From Sipunculus nudus (lineage: Eukaryota; Annelida; Sipuncula; Golfingiida; Sipunculidae): a DNA stretch of 64,000 bases. A program made the translations under genes and the position numbers. Positions within the stretch are counted from its first letter, which is position 1. Every line of letters begins with the position of its first letter. The notes under the pieces were generated by a model. That model saw nothing but the letters and a program-made list of their open reading frames with translations. It did no database searches and was not told the origin of the DNA. The stretch is from the NCBI GenBank assembly GCA_026874595.1, contig CM049317.1, forward strand, positions 36,605,401 through 36,669,400, given 5' to 3'. Positions 21,550 to 32,256 of the stretch are shown in pieces.

Positions 21550-23440
21550 GGCCCCTGTCACACATTCATGGTTTTCGGTCCCGGTTTGCCCCGGCGCATC
21601 CCGGTGCCCCTCTGCAACGGTTGACCCCGGTTCTGACTATAAAACCGGGATGATTTCTGTACTGACGGTCCTTCTAAGGTTTCAGTTTGGTTCTTCTATG
21701 GGCTATTTACAGTTCCAATAGGGTTATAGTACGTTTTATGCCGATTAACCAAGTTTAATTACGGCCCCAGTGGGGCGCCAATAGGTCGCCAGTGCGGTCA
21801 TTCCGGCTCTGGCAGGGTGCCAGTGCAACATAAGTAGGTTTAAATGCGGCTTTCTAGGTTCCACGACAGTGCTTACCGGCGCCGGCACGGCTTACCCCGA
21901 AGCCCGCACGGCGCCTATGAAAACTCACGCATTTTTCATTACTATGAAGTTTCGACGGACGAGCAGTTTAACATACTTAATTAGATATTCACAATACTGT
22001 AAAGGAAAACCAGGAATGTAACTCTAAAGGATCAGTCCCAGGCAGGGAATCAGTCTAATGAGGTGTCCAAGCTCTACCAATAATTATGTAACAAAGAGGA
22101 GGAATACTCTGTGCCTCAAAGACAAAACAGCAAATATATTAAGGCAAATAGAAATGAACAAACTTCTAATCAATAGTTCCTCATCAGCATAAAATGAGGT
22201 TTACAGGGGCCACTTATAAAGGAATTGAAGACCAGGGGACCAGGGTATTCAGAAATCGCCTTTTAATATTTTATGTTTGAACCATTACCAGCTAATAGAG
22301 AGGTTGAAAATATTGCTTATTTATATAATATATGAATATTATAAATGGATTATGAAAGTAAATGTAGAAAATATATAATATAAATAATGATTACAGAAAT
22401 ATAACAGAATGTTATCAAACTTGCATCAGAGCCAGTTATATGGTGCATAGCCTTGATATGAATGAGTGAGGAAATTCAATTATCAGTCTTGGACACGGAG
22501 GGGGTTTCCATTCTGTGACAGGAAGAAAAAAAGAGTAATGTTTAGAACGGCACAAACCAGAATTGCAAATGAACATGTTCCGTTTAGAACTCGACAAATA
22601 ATGGTCAACTGCGCGTTGAAATATACTTTGGAAAAAAGAGACAAAGTGCAAAGGGGTGTCATGACCTCATCAGAAAGGTTAATCCATAATACTGGTTAAT
22701 CAAGAATTGAAGAGAAGGATGCCAAGACTGGTATTTATATTATTTCGCTTTTTGTCAATATTGTAAAATATATTTTGTCGCTTATTTCCATCACCAAACT
22801 TGGTCTAACAGTAGCAGACCCTCCTGACATCCTACTAAAATCCCCCTGAACCCTTGTAAAACTTCGTAAAACGTAGCTAAGCGTAGTTTACCCGGGACGT
22901 AACCTTAGTAAGCCCTAGTAGGACCGAGGCTCAGTCTTGCCTGAACTTGGTCGATCGTTGTTCAACCGTACCTTCAGCCTGCTGGGCCGTACTAGAACCT
23001 CGGAGTGCTGTCCTGGTGAGCCGTACGTGAACCATACCCGGAAGTTTATTTTGGAAGTGTCCAGATTCGCGCAATTTGGAACGAGGGGGCCCCACGGGCC
23101 ACTACAGCTATGGCGGTGGAAATAAGGTTCTACAAGGGCTTTGGAAGGGTTCTAATACGATGCCTAGGTCCCCACGGGCCACTACGGCTACGGCGGTGGC
23201 ACTAGGGTTCTACCACGGCGTTGGAAGGGTTCTACTACGATTCCATTTTCACCCCGATTGACCCCGGCAAAGTATTGCACGCATAACTCCACCGGGACAC
23301 GTTGTCGATTGAAGACGGTTTATCAGGATTGACTACGGGTCACTAGGTTCAAGTACTGTCTAACAAGGCTACGATTAACTACGGAGTCCAACCGTAGTGC
23401 CACCGGGACGCCAAAACCAGGAATGTGTGGCTATAGCCTA
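21550..23440. mobile_element. GC-rich DNA element with terminal inverted repeats
   Basis: The left end CTTAGGCCCCTGTCACACAT and the right end (reverse complement CTTAGGCTATAGCCACACAT) form imperfect inverted termini that continue with TTC.TGGTTTT.G.TCCCGGT. The outer 350-550 bases on each side are unusually rich in CCCGG/CCGGT words, while the centre (21960-22850) has normal composition. No transposase is recognisable, so it looks non-autonomous. The superfamily is unknown to me. Confidence 0.55.
23090..23245. repeat. Two-copy 80-bp GC-rich tandem repeat
   Basis: CCCCACGGGCCACTAC starts at 23090 and again at 23170. Each is followed by a GGCGGTGG...GGTTCTAC...TTGGAAGGGTTCTA segment. The repeat lies inside the right flank of the element at 21550-23440. 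Confidence 0.75.
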
Positions 23441-26400
23441 AGGAAGAGATCTTCTAAATTTATTACCTACCACTTTACTCGGGCAAAACTTGAGACCCTT
23501 CTGTCTGATAATATATATATGTATAGCTCTTACGTGTAAAATGTCATTATCTCAGTGAGGGTTTTTGAGTCTTGTTGAATTGATGAAGTGTGTCTTTTTA
23601 CTCTCTCTTGCTAAAGACCTATTAAGAATACAAAACGGTGTTTCTTCGAATAGTTTCTACACAGACTTACTGGGTATCCTGTAAAGGCGATTTGACATAA
23701 TGTGTTTCCCTTTCATTAATCAAAGAAAAATATATCTCTCAATTTGGGCTATTTTCTTGTTCATATTAAGATATTTCAACTTATTCCGGCTGTATGTGGC
23801 GTCAGAATGATGATATAGCATGAGCCTAGCCTGGTTAGTCTCATTATGTGAAGAATATGTCATATAGTGCCTCTTTATGTTAATTCACTGAGCGCTAATA
23901 TACCCCATAATAATGGGCTTACAGCATCCTTGAAGTTACAAGATTTACCATCAAAAACGCGATACTCTTATCAGTATTAAACACATTTCAACGATGAGAT
24001 TTATCGTCGGACGAAGGGCATGACTATGAGTACACGTATGCTACCATAGTATGCTAAAGCATTCAGGACTTCCCTGAAATGAAAGATCTACAAATATTGA
24101 AACCACTAATTTACTGAATACAACAATGATATTTTTTCTTATCTGGCATCAATGTCTAGAAAACTTGATAAAAGTTTATACACAATTCAATATCTCTCCC
24201 CTGACATGAAAATTTAAAAAAAATATTCCACTGGTCATATATTTTTTTTCGACACCTCGATTAACATCAACCTAGGACACCCACCAACTTACATGTACCG
24301 TAAACCGATTAACACATTATATTCAGCACGCTAGATGTCACCCACTACATGCGGGTACATCCATTATTTGGATACAATATGATATTTCCCAACAAATTTA
24401 ACAGAAATAAACACACTGCAGACTATTTTATGTTAATAGGTGGTACAGGCGACAAACAGTTGAAGAAAAAAATAGTCTCCTAAATTTCACACATTTACTA
24501 CCTCCCAAAATAAAAACAGAAAACCTTCGCAGGAAACTTTCAAAAGTCACCATATCTCACCCACATATACTGAAACCGCTAATAAGAATTATTCATAATT
24601 AACAATCTATACTAGAATGAGACGTAACTTTAAAACCCCTCCTTTCTTACGCACCACTCATCCCATTTAAACCATCCAAATATGTACATAAAAATAGTCA
24701 TTAAGAAAATCTTTAGTTGTGCCACAGATACATATTAAGGGCACACTAATTGCACATTCCCATGTAAAACGGTAAATGTTCACTCCTTCGACTAAACGAA
24801 ACATTAAATATCTTTTGTATTGATGAAACCATGTAGGAACATTTTGATTGCACCAGTAATGATGTAGTGTGTGCTATATTTCAACAACTTTGTACAGAAA
24901 CCATTAACATAACATAAGCACCGAACGACCACTCCATACTAATAATAACATGACGTAATACCTTGCGCCAAACTGTCCATACCCACCACATAACACTGTG
25001 TTATCAGACCCCCTGTTAGGAAATTCTAACAGTGTACTAATCTAGTCAGCTACTTACAACAGTGACACGTGCATGAATTCAGAAAATACAGTAACTTACT
25101 ATTTAAAGGGGCCCAATCACCTATAAAGCATGATGAATTAAGACGAAAAATAGCCTCTCCCCTTTAAAATTAATTGGAACCTGCCAAACTATTGCCCTGA
25201 AACCGTTTGTTTATTCGGTAAACGAGTGTTAAAACAGTGGACCGGGCGCGATCACATGTGTAAACCTAAACCGAGCGCATGTATCTTCGGGCTAAAACAC
25301 GTATCAACCTTGAGATTCCCTGACTGAATTTTTTCCCAAAAATGAAATACATGTTCCTGTTGGCTGAAACATCACGTGTTGCGGCTCAAAAACAGACCTC
25401 CGGTCACCCGGGATTGTTTTCGTAAGCAAAACCCGTGGACTGTGTTTAATATATTATTAGGAATTCTGCCTATGTTAACCTCAGTCATGTATAAAATCAT
25501 GGCCTTTTACCACTACTACTCTACTATTCGGAATCGTCATTTAGTGTCAAATATTTTAAACGAATTTAATCAATGTGGCCTGAACTAAGCAAGACATCCG
25601 TTGATATCTTGATGGGATATATGTAAAGTGAAATTATGGTTGATGTAAACATTACTCACTTGATACATACAGACCCAGCGGATCATGGTACAATCCCTAA
25701 ACATGCAAATAGTGAACCAAAACACTGTACCACGCACTAGGGTTATTATACATTGTTAATCAAACATAAACATACAGCTGCTTCTTTTGTTTTCACTCTG
25801 CACCAGATGGGGAAGCTCCAAGCTCCGAAAGCTCTTGAACAAAATAAGCAGTTTTTTTCCTTTAGAATAGGCATTTAGTCAAATGGGAAAAGTTATTCAA
25901 GGATGACAGCCTTATAGGGCTATGTTTTATATTGGCTGATTTTTTGCCTATTTTATGTACATAATATAATTTTAAATAGATACAGCACAATGTAAATGAC
26001 ACGAAAATAATCAAGATTGGAAATGGAATACTGAGATAAGGTATTACTGTGTTGAAAAGTACTCCAAGCTCACAATTTTATATTTAAAATCCATGACTGA
26101 AAATAGGGAGTAATCTAGTAAAACTATTTTGTTAACTGATAAGCTCTTGCACACATTTAACATAGTGTAACATCTTACCAATCTCTCTCATTACTAACAT
26201 CCAAAGTAAGAAAATAAATTCCAACTTGCCGTAGGAAGACAATTAAAAGGTAGTTACTTTTAGTAAAACAGATTTATGGGCTACATATCACATTGCAATG
26301 TGTGAGCTGATAAGCGGGTCATGCACAACGAATGCATTATATCAGGGGGGTAGTCAGGATTTAGGGGGGGGCAATATGCATGTATGGGTAATATGAAATG

Positions 26401-27165
26401 GTTATATATACAAGTATATATATATATATATATAAATTATTATTACTATTATTATTATTTTTACTATACTTAATATATTTTAGTGTAGGAAAATATCCCT
26501 ACATATTGGGAAATTTTTGAATATACAATGTGAAAGGGAAATTTTGAGGCAATTTTTCACAAAAAAAAGAGGATTTCCTGTTCCTGCAAAACTGTTCCCT
26601 TATGTCTTTGCGTTATGTAGTCAAACTGTTTTGATATTTCTTTAAAATTAGTATATAAAATTTCAATCGTTTTCAAAAGAATCAATGGCGCAAAAGCGCA
26701 ATCACGTTTGTAACTATCAAATTATTATCTTTTAAATGTAATGCTCGCGGTGAAATAACTGATAATCTGATTAATTATGTTAAACTTTGCATTTTACCGG
26801 GTTCCGTGGTTTCAACTGCACACAGGACTCGTAAGAGCTCAGCACAGATCGCGTGTTTGAGTACCGGTATCAACAGAGGAGCCGTAATTTGTTCACGGTC
26901 GACCCAAACCAGGGCCCGGTGCCCGATCGATCTCCAGTTGTTCTGCAGCTGTTCATAAATATCCTTATACTCCACTTATAAATTTGAAAGTAATTGTTAC
27001 TGCAGATAATTTAAATAAAGTATTATTGCTTATTAATAATAACAAATATGAAAAACGAAAATTAATCACGAAAATCGGAAATTAAATAAATTTAGAAATT
27101 TTGCCGCTCAATGGGGGACCGCGCGCCGAAGGCGCCCACTCTGGATCCGCAACTGATTTAATTCA

Positions 27166-27168
<3 letters not shown>
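23441..27168. other. Unassigned stretch
   Basis: No gene, RNA or clear transposon end is seen over 3.7 kb of AT-rich sequence. Short frames (25376-25588, 26775-26975 minus) have no recognisable features. A CAGGGGGGTAGTCAGGATTTAGGGGGGG module lies at 26343-26370. Confidence 0.45.
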
Positions 27169-27216
<48 letters not shown>

Positions 27217-27352
27217 ATATATATATATATATATATAAATGTATTAGATTAAGTGAAATTCCGAAAGGACGCCGAGTACTGGATGCGGGGCGAGGGGGGG
27301 GGGATGGGGTGCATGGCCCCCTGCGCCCCCCCCCCCTGGCTACGCCCCTGAT
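27120..27352. repeat. Poly-C/ACGCCCCTG dispersed module with internal (TA)n
   Basis: A CTCTGGATCCGCAACTG end, a 68-base (TA)n tract at 27169-27236, and a GGGG...CCCCCCCCCCTGGCTACGCCCCTGAT end make up this module. GGATCCGC and GGCTACGCCCCTG words recur in the window beside poly-C (2889, 3034, 7921, 17479, 26343). Confidence 0.5.
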
Positions 27353-27606
27353 TATATCATTCTAATCCTTGAGTTATGACTTGATCAGGTATGACCTTGA
27401 TGCGGTTTATAACCAAAGACGACAACCTGAGACATTACCATTTGTTTAGCTAATTTAAGTTTGCGTCTAGTAAATTTCCTTAACAGCGGGTGTATGTTTG
27501 TGATACAATATTCAGTAAATGACATTCAATTCGTTTCAGGCAAAATATATTCAATGAAATATATCAGAAAATACATTTAAAAGACGGGAATGTAAAACGA
27601 CAGAAG

Positions 27607-27608
<2 letters not shown>

Positions 27609-27685
<77 letters not shown>

Positions 27686-27688
27686 ATA
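27609..27688. repeat. (TA)n tract at PLE edge
   Basis: 80 bases of TA with one TTTA interruption. It directly abuts the Penelope-like relic. Confidence 0.95.
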
Positions 27689-27771
27689 GTCAGAGTAATA
27701 CACATAGAAATTCAATACATCATAGTGGAAGTGCTCGACCATGCAGGGGAGCATTAATAATGTATCATATA

Positions 27772-27851
27772 CAGTTAGTTTTACTTCATGTACCACAGAA
27801 CTGTTTCGTGAGTACAGTTAACTAGCCGGTTCACTCTTCAGGTACTAACTG
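27772..27851 (-). ncRNA. Hammerhead ribozyme motif with G at cleavage base
   Basis: On the - strand: CAGUUAGUAC, core CUGAAGA (27835-27841 complement), stem II GUGA/UCAC perfectly paired around a 19-base loop, core GAAA (27804-27807 complement), stem III ACAG/CUGU around UU, then GUAC and CUAACUG, which pair with the first strand across a bulge loop. This is the best-paired stem I and II of the family, but the cleavage position reads G, which should block cleavage. Confidence 0.65.
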
Positions 27852-27981
27852 AACTGATCAGATATGCGGGAAAAGTTCATCATAATAGGTAGGATTAATC
27901 TAGGGTTAATCGGTTCGGTGGGGTTGTCGTTGGGGCCCAGGTGGCTATTGTGTTGCGCTGGTTTCGTGGGGATTTGTGTGA

Positions 27982-28225
27982 TTACTTAACGTTACAAAAC
28001 AGGTGTTTGGCCTTGTGTGTACATGTGGTGGTCAGTTCGCTTCTATTGTTCAATGTGCTTTCTTCTGGTCTGCATATAATAAAATATATTTTCGTGTTGC
28101 ATAAGTTGCATATTTCCGTTGTGGATGAGTAGGCTTTGCGTTTTGTGATAATTTTCCATTTGATGGCATATGGCACTTTATATTCTTTCAAGGTCTATAC
28201 ATATTGGCTTAGTGTGGTAACTAAT
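27982..28225 (-). pseudogene. GIY-YIG endonuclease C-terminus (PLE)
   Basis: The - strand frame YAIKWKIITKRKAYSSTTEI, then CNLCNTKIYFIICRPEES and TLNNRSELTTTCTHKAKHLF, is the C-terminal half of a Penelope-like endonuclease ending in a normal stop at 27982. It restores the cysteine pair (CNLC) that the 16 kb copy has lost. There is no catalytic YIG region left. Confidence 0.7.
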
Positions 28226-28240
28226 GTTGTGAATTTATAA

Positions 28241-29143
28241 CAACAAATAGTTAAATGGAACAAATTACAGAATGATAGCTATTACTTTTTTATTACAACC
28301 CTTAACTAAAATAGGTGAACAACATATTGTAGTGGTACAGGGTTTAATATAACTTGTTCATGCTAGATGATGGCGTGGTCCAGTATGCACTGGGCACACA
28401 CGATGACATGATATGAAAGTTATTTTTTCTTCTTCTGTATTAAAAAATAATGAAGATAATTAGGCTGCTAAATAGTGGAGGAGATGTTTGTGATTTTTTT
28501 GTTAATGAAATATGAATGTCCCAAATGTCCCATGTATACAGTTTTTAAAATGTTTTTAACATGTAAGAAAAAAACCCAAATAAGCTATATGGTTAATTTT
28601 ACGAGAAAAAGTTTTGAAACTTTATTTAACCACATGCTTGTGGGTACATTTATACGTTAAATTACCAATATCAATAAATCAATATGATTTATAAAATATA
28701 CAATGTTGTGATAATCGGGTATACCCGCATTCTGCTTGCTCTTTCTTACTATCATTAACATGAACACTCAAAACAGTCAAGAATGGGAAACTGATCTTAA
28801 ATTCTCTTGAATATGAACCTACCGGAAACTTTATGTTGTCTTGGTAATGAACATGCTGTAAATAAATAATACTGAACTTTGCAGATTTTTACGCACTCAC
28901 AAGCTCATTAATAATAAAGGATTTAAATTTATTTAGTTTTATATTTAATTCAGACCATGATTTGCGTTATAATTTATATCAAGGAACGTTTAATGTTCAA
29001 ATAAAGAGAGTTGGGCAAATATAGAGACCAAGGTGAGCATATGCTCATCCCCATTCCACAGTAAACCAAACTAAGAGCAATAGAAACAGTAATTTCCAAG
29101 TAATAGAGTATTAGATGAAAAACATATTTTATAGGACTCAGTC

Positions 29144-29146
<3 letters not shown>
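28241..29146. other. Unassigned AT-rich stretch
   Basis: I see nothing recognisable. Short frames at 28475-28660 and 28974-29210 (minus) are low-complexity or microsatellite-derived. Confidence 0.45.
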
Positions 29147-29205
<59 letters not shown>

Positions 29206-29245
29206 TGCATACAGAGAGAGAAAGAGAGAGAGAGAGAGATAGAGG
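29147..29245. repeat. (TA)n and (GA)n compound microsatellite
   Basis: TA run at 29147-29200, then an AGAGAGAA-type tract at about 29212-29245. A short perfect palindrome AGGACTCAGTCCT lies just upstream at 29133. Confidence 0.9.
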
Positions 29246-29514
29246 CAGATAGAGAAAAAAAACTTTGACAAGATAAGTGGGTCAGTTTCTTTTCCTTGTT
29301 TAGTTATTAATATTTACTGGTTGAATAAGACTGGGTATATAATGCGGGGAGGACAGGTTTAGCATGACAATTCAGTTCATATCGAGGCTGAAATATGAAT
29401 CACTAGTTAAAATTGATGGTTATTTTTGGTAAAACATGAAGTAATCTTTGCAATGGGAACAACATTACCATTCTCGACCAACAAAAGTTTACTTGAGTTG
29501 GTATGGGATGACAT

Positions 29515-29770
29515 AAAAGCGGACTGAACTGTCTCGCTAGTGAAGCTTGCTTAGCTAGCGAAGCGGTTGGTACGCCGGACTTGTGGGCCTCCCACATGGG
29601 TTCGAATCTCTGATCGGTCCAGTGTTTTTCCCTGAGCAATTTGTCTTCGAAACAAATGGGGACTCTTCCAACGTGACGGTAAAATTTGTGGCCCAGGGAA
29701 TAAGCTCACAAAAGTGTGACTCTTGTTTTGATAGCAGAGCGCTCTTAAGAGGGGGTGCGTTACGAAGTAA
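29515..29770 (+). mobile_element. tRNA-derived SINE, copy 1
   Basis: A-box-like TAGCGAAGCGGTTGGTACGC (near 29554) and B box GGGTTCGAATCTC (near 29599) form a tRNA-like head. They are followed by CGGTCCAGTGTTTTTCCCTG and a 110-base body. The copy starts at CATAAAAGCGGACTGAAC, and the same words restart the second copy. Confidence 0.7.
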
Positions 29771-29895
29771 CATAAAAGCGGAGCGAACCTGCTAGAGAAG
29801 CGGTTGGTGCGCTGGACTTGTGCGCCACCCACATTGGTTCGAATCCCGGATCGGCCCAGTGTTTTCCCCTGTGCAATTTTTCTTCGTAACAGAGT
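29771..29895 (+). mobile_element. tRNA-derived SINE, copy 2 (truncated)
   Basis: A direct repeat of the head of copy 1: CATAAAAGCGGAGCGAAC, AGAAGCGGTTGGTGCGC (A box), TGGTTCGAATCCCG (B box), CGGCCCAGTGTTTTCCCCTG. The body is missing after TTCTTCGTAAC. Two heads in tandem suggest a dimer or an insertion of one copy beside another. Confidence 0.65.
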
Positions 29896-30182
29896 CATGT
29901 ATGTATACAGTTAAACCCATCCATGCAGCTCTAGAGCACGGAGCCGCCACTGGCTGACTAAGGGTCAAACTTAGCCCATTTTACCTCCAGCAGCCACAGA
30001 AATGCACTAAAGACCAATTCGCGATGAGCAAAATTATTAAATCAATTCAATCTTTCAAACGTGCTATTTTATGCACTGAAATGCGCACACATATTCAACT
30101 TGGTACAGTTATTTATTGAAGAAAAATTGCTCTAACCCCAACTCATTGCATGGCCCAACCTGAATTGTTGTTTCCATTAATA

Positions 30183-30963
30183 CAGTAAAACTCACCTAAC
30201 GACCACCTCAGTATAGCGACCACCTCGAAATTACGAAATTTTCATGGTTCCGATTTTATTCGCTCTTGATATCATATATTTGATCATCAGAATAACGGGT
30301 ACCTCGTTTTTCCGTTTTACAACCACATATTTTGGTCCCGATGGGTGACCTGAACCTCACTTATGCGAATACCGAGTAAACGTTGCCTGACCAGGCGTAG
30401 CGATCCGGCGCAAACCAACGCATTATATCACCAAAATAAGTAAAGGGCATTTGATGAAAAAAGTACAGGCCATAGATCTCAAAGCATGTTCACGGAAGAT
30501 CACACCAGGTCAGGAGGTTTCTTATCTTTTTTTAGGGCTGCAGTCAATTATAATCATAATGTATAAGCCCATAGCTTTGAATAATTCACTGGTCAATAAC
30601 AATTTATTATTGGTTCATATTCAACTGACCATTAGGGTATATATATAGAAACTACTTATTGGCTGAGTAAAGTTTGACTTCTTCTCTTCATCAGAATTAA
30701 TAAATAGTGTTAAACCAAACGTAAAGTCTTAATTTCCGGTCTTATATTTATAATGTGGTTTTAGAAGGTAAAGAATCATTAATTCCAAATTATATTGGAG
30801 AGCTAGGTGCCTGGAACGTGCACTTAAAGTTAACAGCGTACGTCCAAATTAACAACGAGCTGTTGTAGGACCCTTGATAGTCAAACTCACCTAGACTAAT
30901 ACCTCAGAAATGCGACCACTTTATCGTGGTCCCGCTGGTGGTCGTAATTCCGAGGTTTTACTG
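30183..30963. mobile_element. Non-autonomous pogo/Tigger-type DNA transposon
   Basis: The ends CAGTAAAACTCACCTAACGA and (complement of the right end) CAGTAAAACCTCGGAATTACGA are inverted repeats flanked on both sides by TA (30181-30182 and 30964-30965). A TA target and CAGTAAAAC-type termini are hallmarks of pogo-group Tc1/mariner elements. The 781 bp interior has no transposase. Confidence 0.75.
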
Positions 30964-30965
30964 TA

Positions 30966-31980
30966 TTTCTTTCTCTTCCGCTGTGAATATCAAAACTACC
31001 CCAGCCGCGATCAAGTCAAATGCACTTTTTATATATCTCATGCGAGTACTATAATTAAATGCTTCCTTGTCTCAGGCAATCTAATTGCATAAACATATTG
31101 GAGATGGTGGTTTTCATGTAAAAGAAATTGCTTACTATCCTAGTTACAAAATGAGAAAACACATCTTTGAAATAAACAAAATACCTGAAAAAATGTGCCT
31201 ACCTCATGTTATTCCGCATTGATGGGGAGAAACGATGCAGCAGACTTGTTGAATATATATTTATGAAATCAGGGAAACCGGGAAGCATTGTTCTTCGCTA
31301 ATCTTCCTACTAACCAGATTAATGATGATGCAATTTATGTGTATTTTCAGAAAATTTAAGTTATTAGTAGAGTGGATTAAATGTTTTGGCTTAAAATATT
31401 TGTTTTAAGTTATTAGTAGAGTGGATTGAATGTTTTGGCTTAAAATATTTCTTTTATGTAACTCTATCCAATAATTGTACTTTGAATTTCCGTTTTCCCG
31501 AAGACACAGGTCATATATCATAATAATATTGTATCACTGAGCCAACTATATAACAGGATAGCCAAGAACAAATATACATACGCAATTTAGCAAAATACAA
31601 AATATATTGTTATTTAAAGTATTTGTTTTACACGTACAACATATGATATTATAATCGATAAAGGGTTAACAATATGGCAAGGTATTTTGCTAATTGAACC
31701 AATATTCATATGCAAAACACAACAGCACATACACATATGTGTATATGACAGATGTTGTTGAGGACGGAAATTTTCGTGAGACCGCTGTCGCCCTGCAAAC
31801 CACATACCAGGAAAGATTTCACTGTCACAAGCTCCGCCTAGCTGTAATAACCACCTGAAAGCGTTTCAACGAAATGGTGGTTATCTTGTTTCCTAATCAC
31901 GAACTCATAATATTTCCTTGTTCTTTTGTCACATCAATGTACGTGCTGCAGTAGCCTTGTGGTAAAAACGTCATCCTGTT
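30966..31980. other. Region upstream of the receptor gene
   Basis: No coding sequence is supported. It contains a two-copy 50-bp tandem repeat at 31359-31458. It may hold distal regulatory sequence of the gene beginning at 32056, but I recognise no element. Confidence 0.4.
31359..31458. repeat. Two-copy 50-bp tandem repeat
   Basis: AAGTTATTAGTAGAGTGGAT...GTTTTGGCTTAAAATATTT occurs twice in direct succession with one or two substitutions. Confidence 0.85.
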
Positions 31981-31987
31981 GTTTCCC

Positions 31988-32055
31988 TTTATAACAGGAA
32001 TGACCTTAGTGTTCCGCCATTCGGCTGTTGTGCTCTGGAACAGACGGGCATCAAA
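31988..32055 (+). promoter_or_regulatory. Candidate core promoter and 5' UTR
   Basis: A TATA-like TTTATAAC at about 31989-31996 lies roughly 60 bases before the ATG at 32056, which would place a start site near 32020 with a short 5' UTR. The ATG context is TCAAAATGG (A at -3, G at +4), a good animal initiation context. No in-frame ATG is needed upstream because the residues that follow form a signal peptide. Confidence 0.35.
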
Positions 32056-32116
32056 ATGGCTTCAGCCATTCACCTATTATTGATTGTTGGAATATGCATA
32101 CATTTTCCAAGCACAG
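32056..32116 (+). CDS. Exon 1: signal peptide
   Basis: It encodes MASAIHLLLIVGICIHFPST, a short n-region, a hydrophobic core and a polar end, as expected of a cleaved secretory signal. The donor is GTTAGT at 32117, phase 1. Confidence 0.85.
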
Positions 32117-32139
32117 GTTAGTTATATGTTTATATATAA

Positions 32140-32175
<36 letters not shown>

Positions 32176-32197
32176 TATATATATGTGTATCTGTGTA

Positions 32198-32256
<59 letters not shown>

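Larger units (their letters stand above)
27690..28240 (-). mobile_element. Penelope-like element relic, second copy
   Basis: Same family as the copy at 16.1 kb. The GGGCCCAGGTGGCTATTGTG block in the 3' UTR, the hammerhead arm and the 70-base outer segment (ATGCAGGGGAGCATTAATAATG) are all shared. It is more 5'-truncated: similarity stops near 28225, inside the GIY-YIG domain. Only one arm is present. Confidence 0.75.

Noticed and set aside
27165-27365. Open frames rich in alternating Ile-Tyr (also at 12565, 13237, 15916, 27608, 28974, 32028, 46198, 53437)
   Set aside because: They are translations of (TA)n tracts and have no other support.
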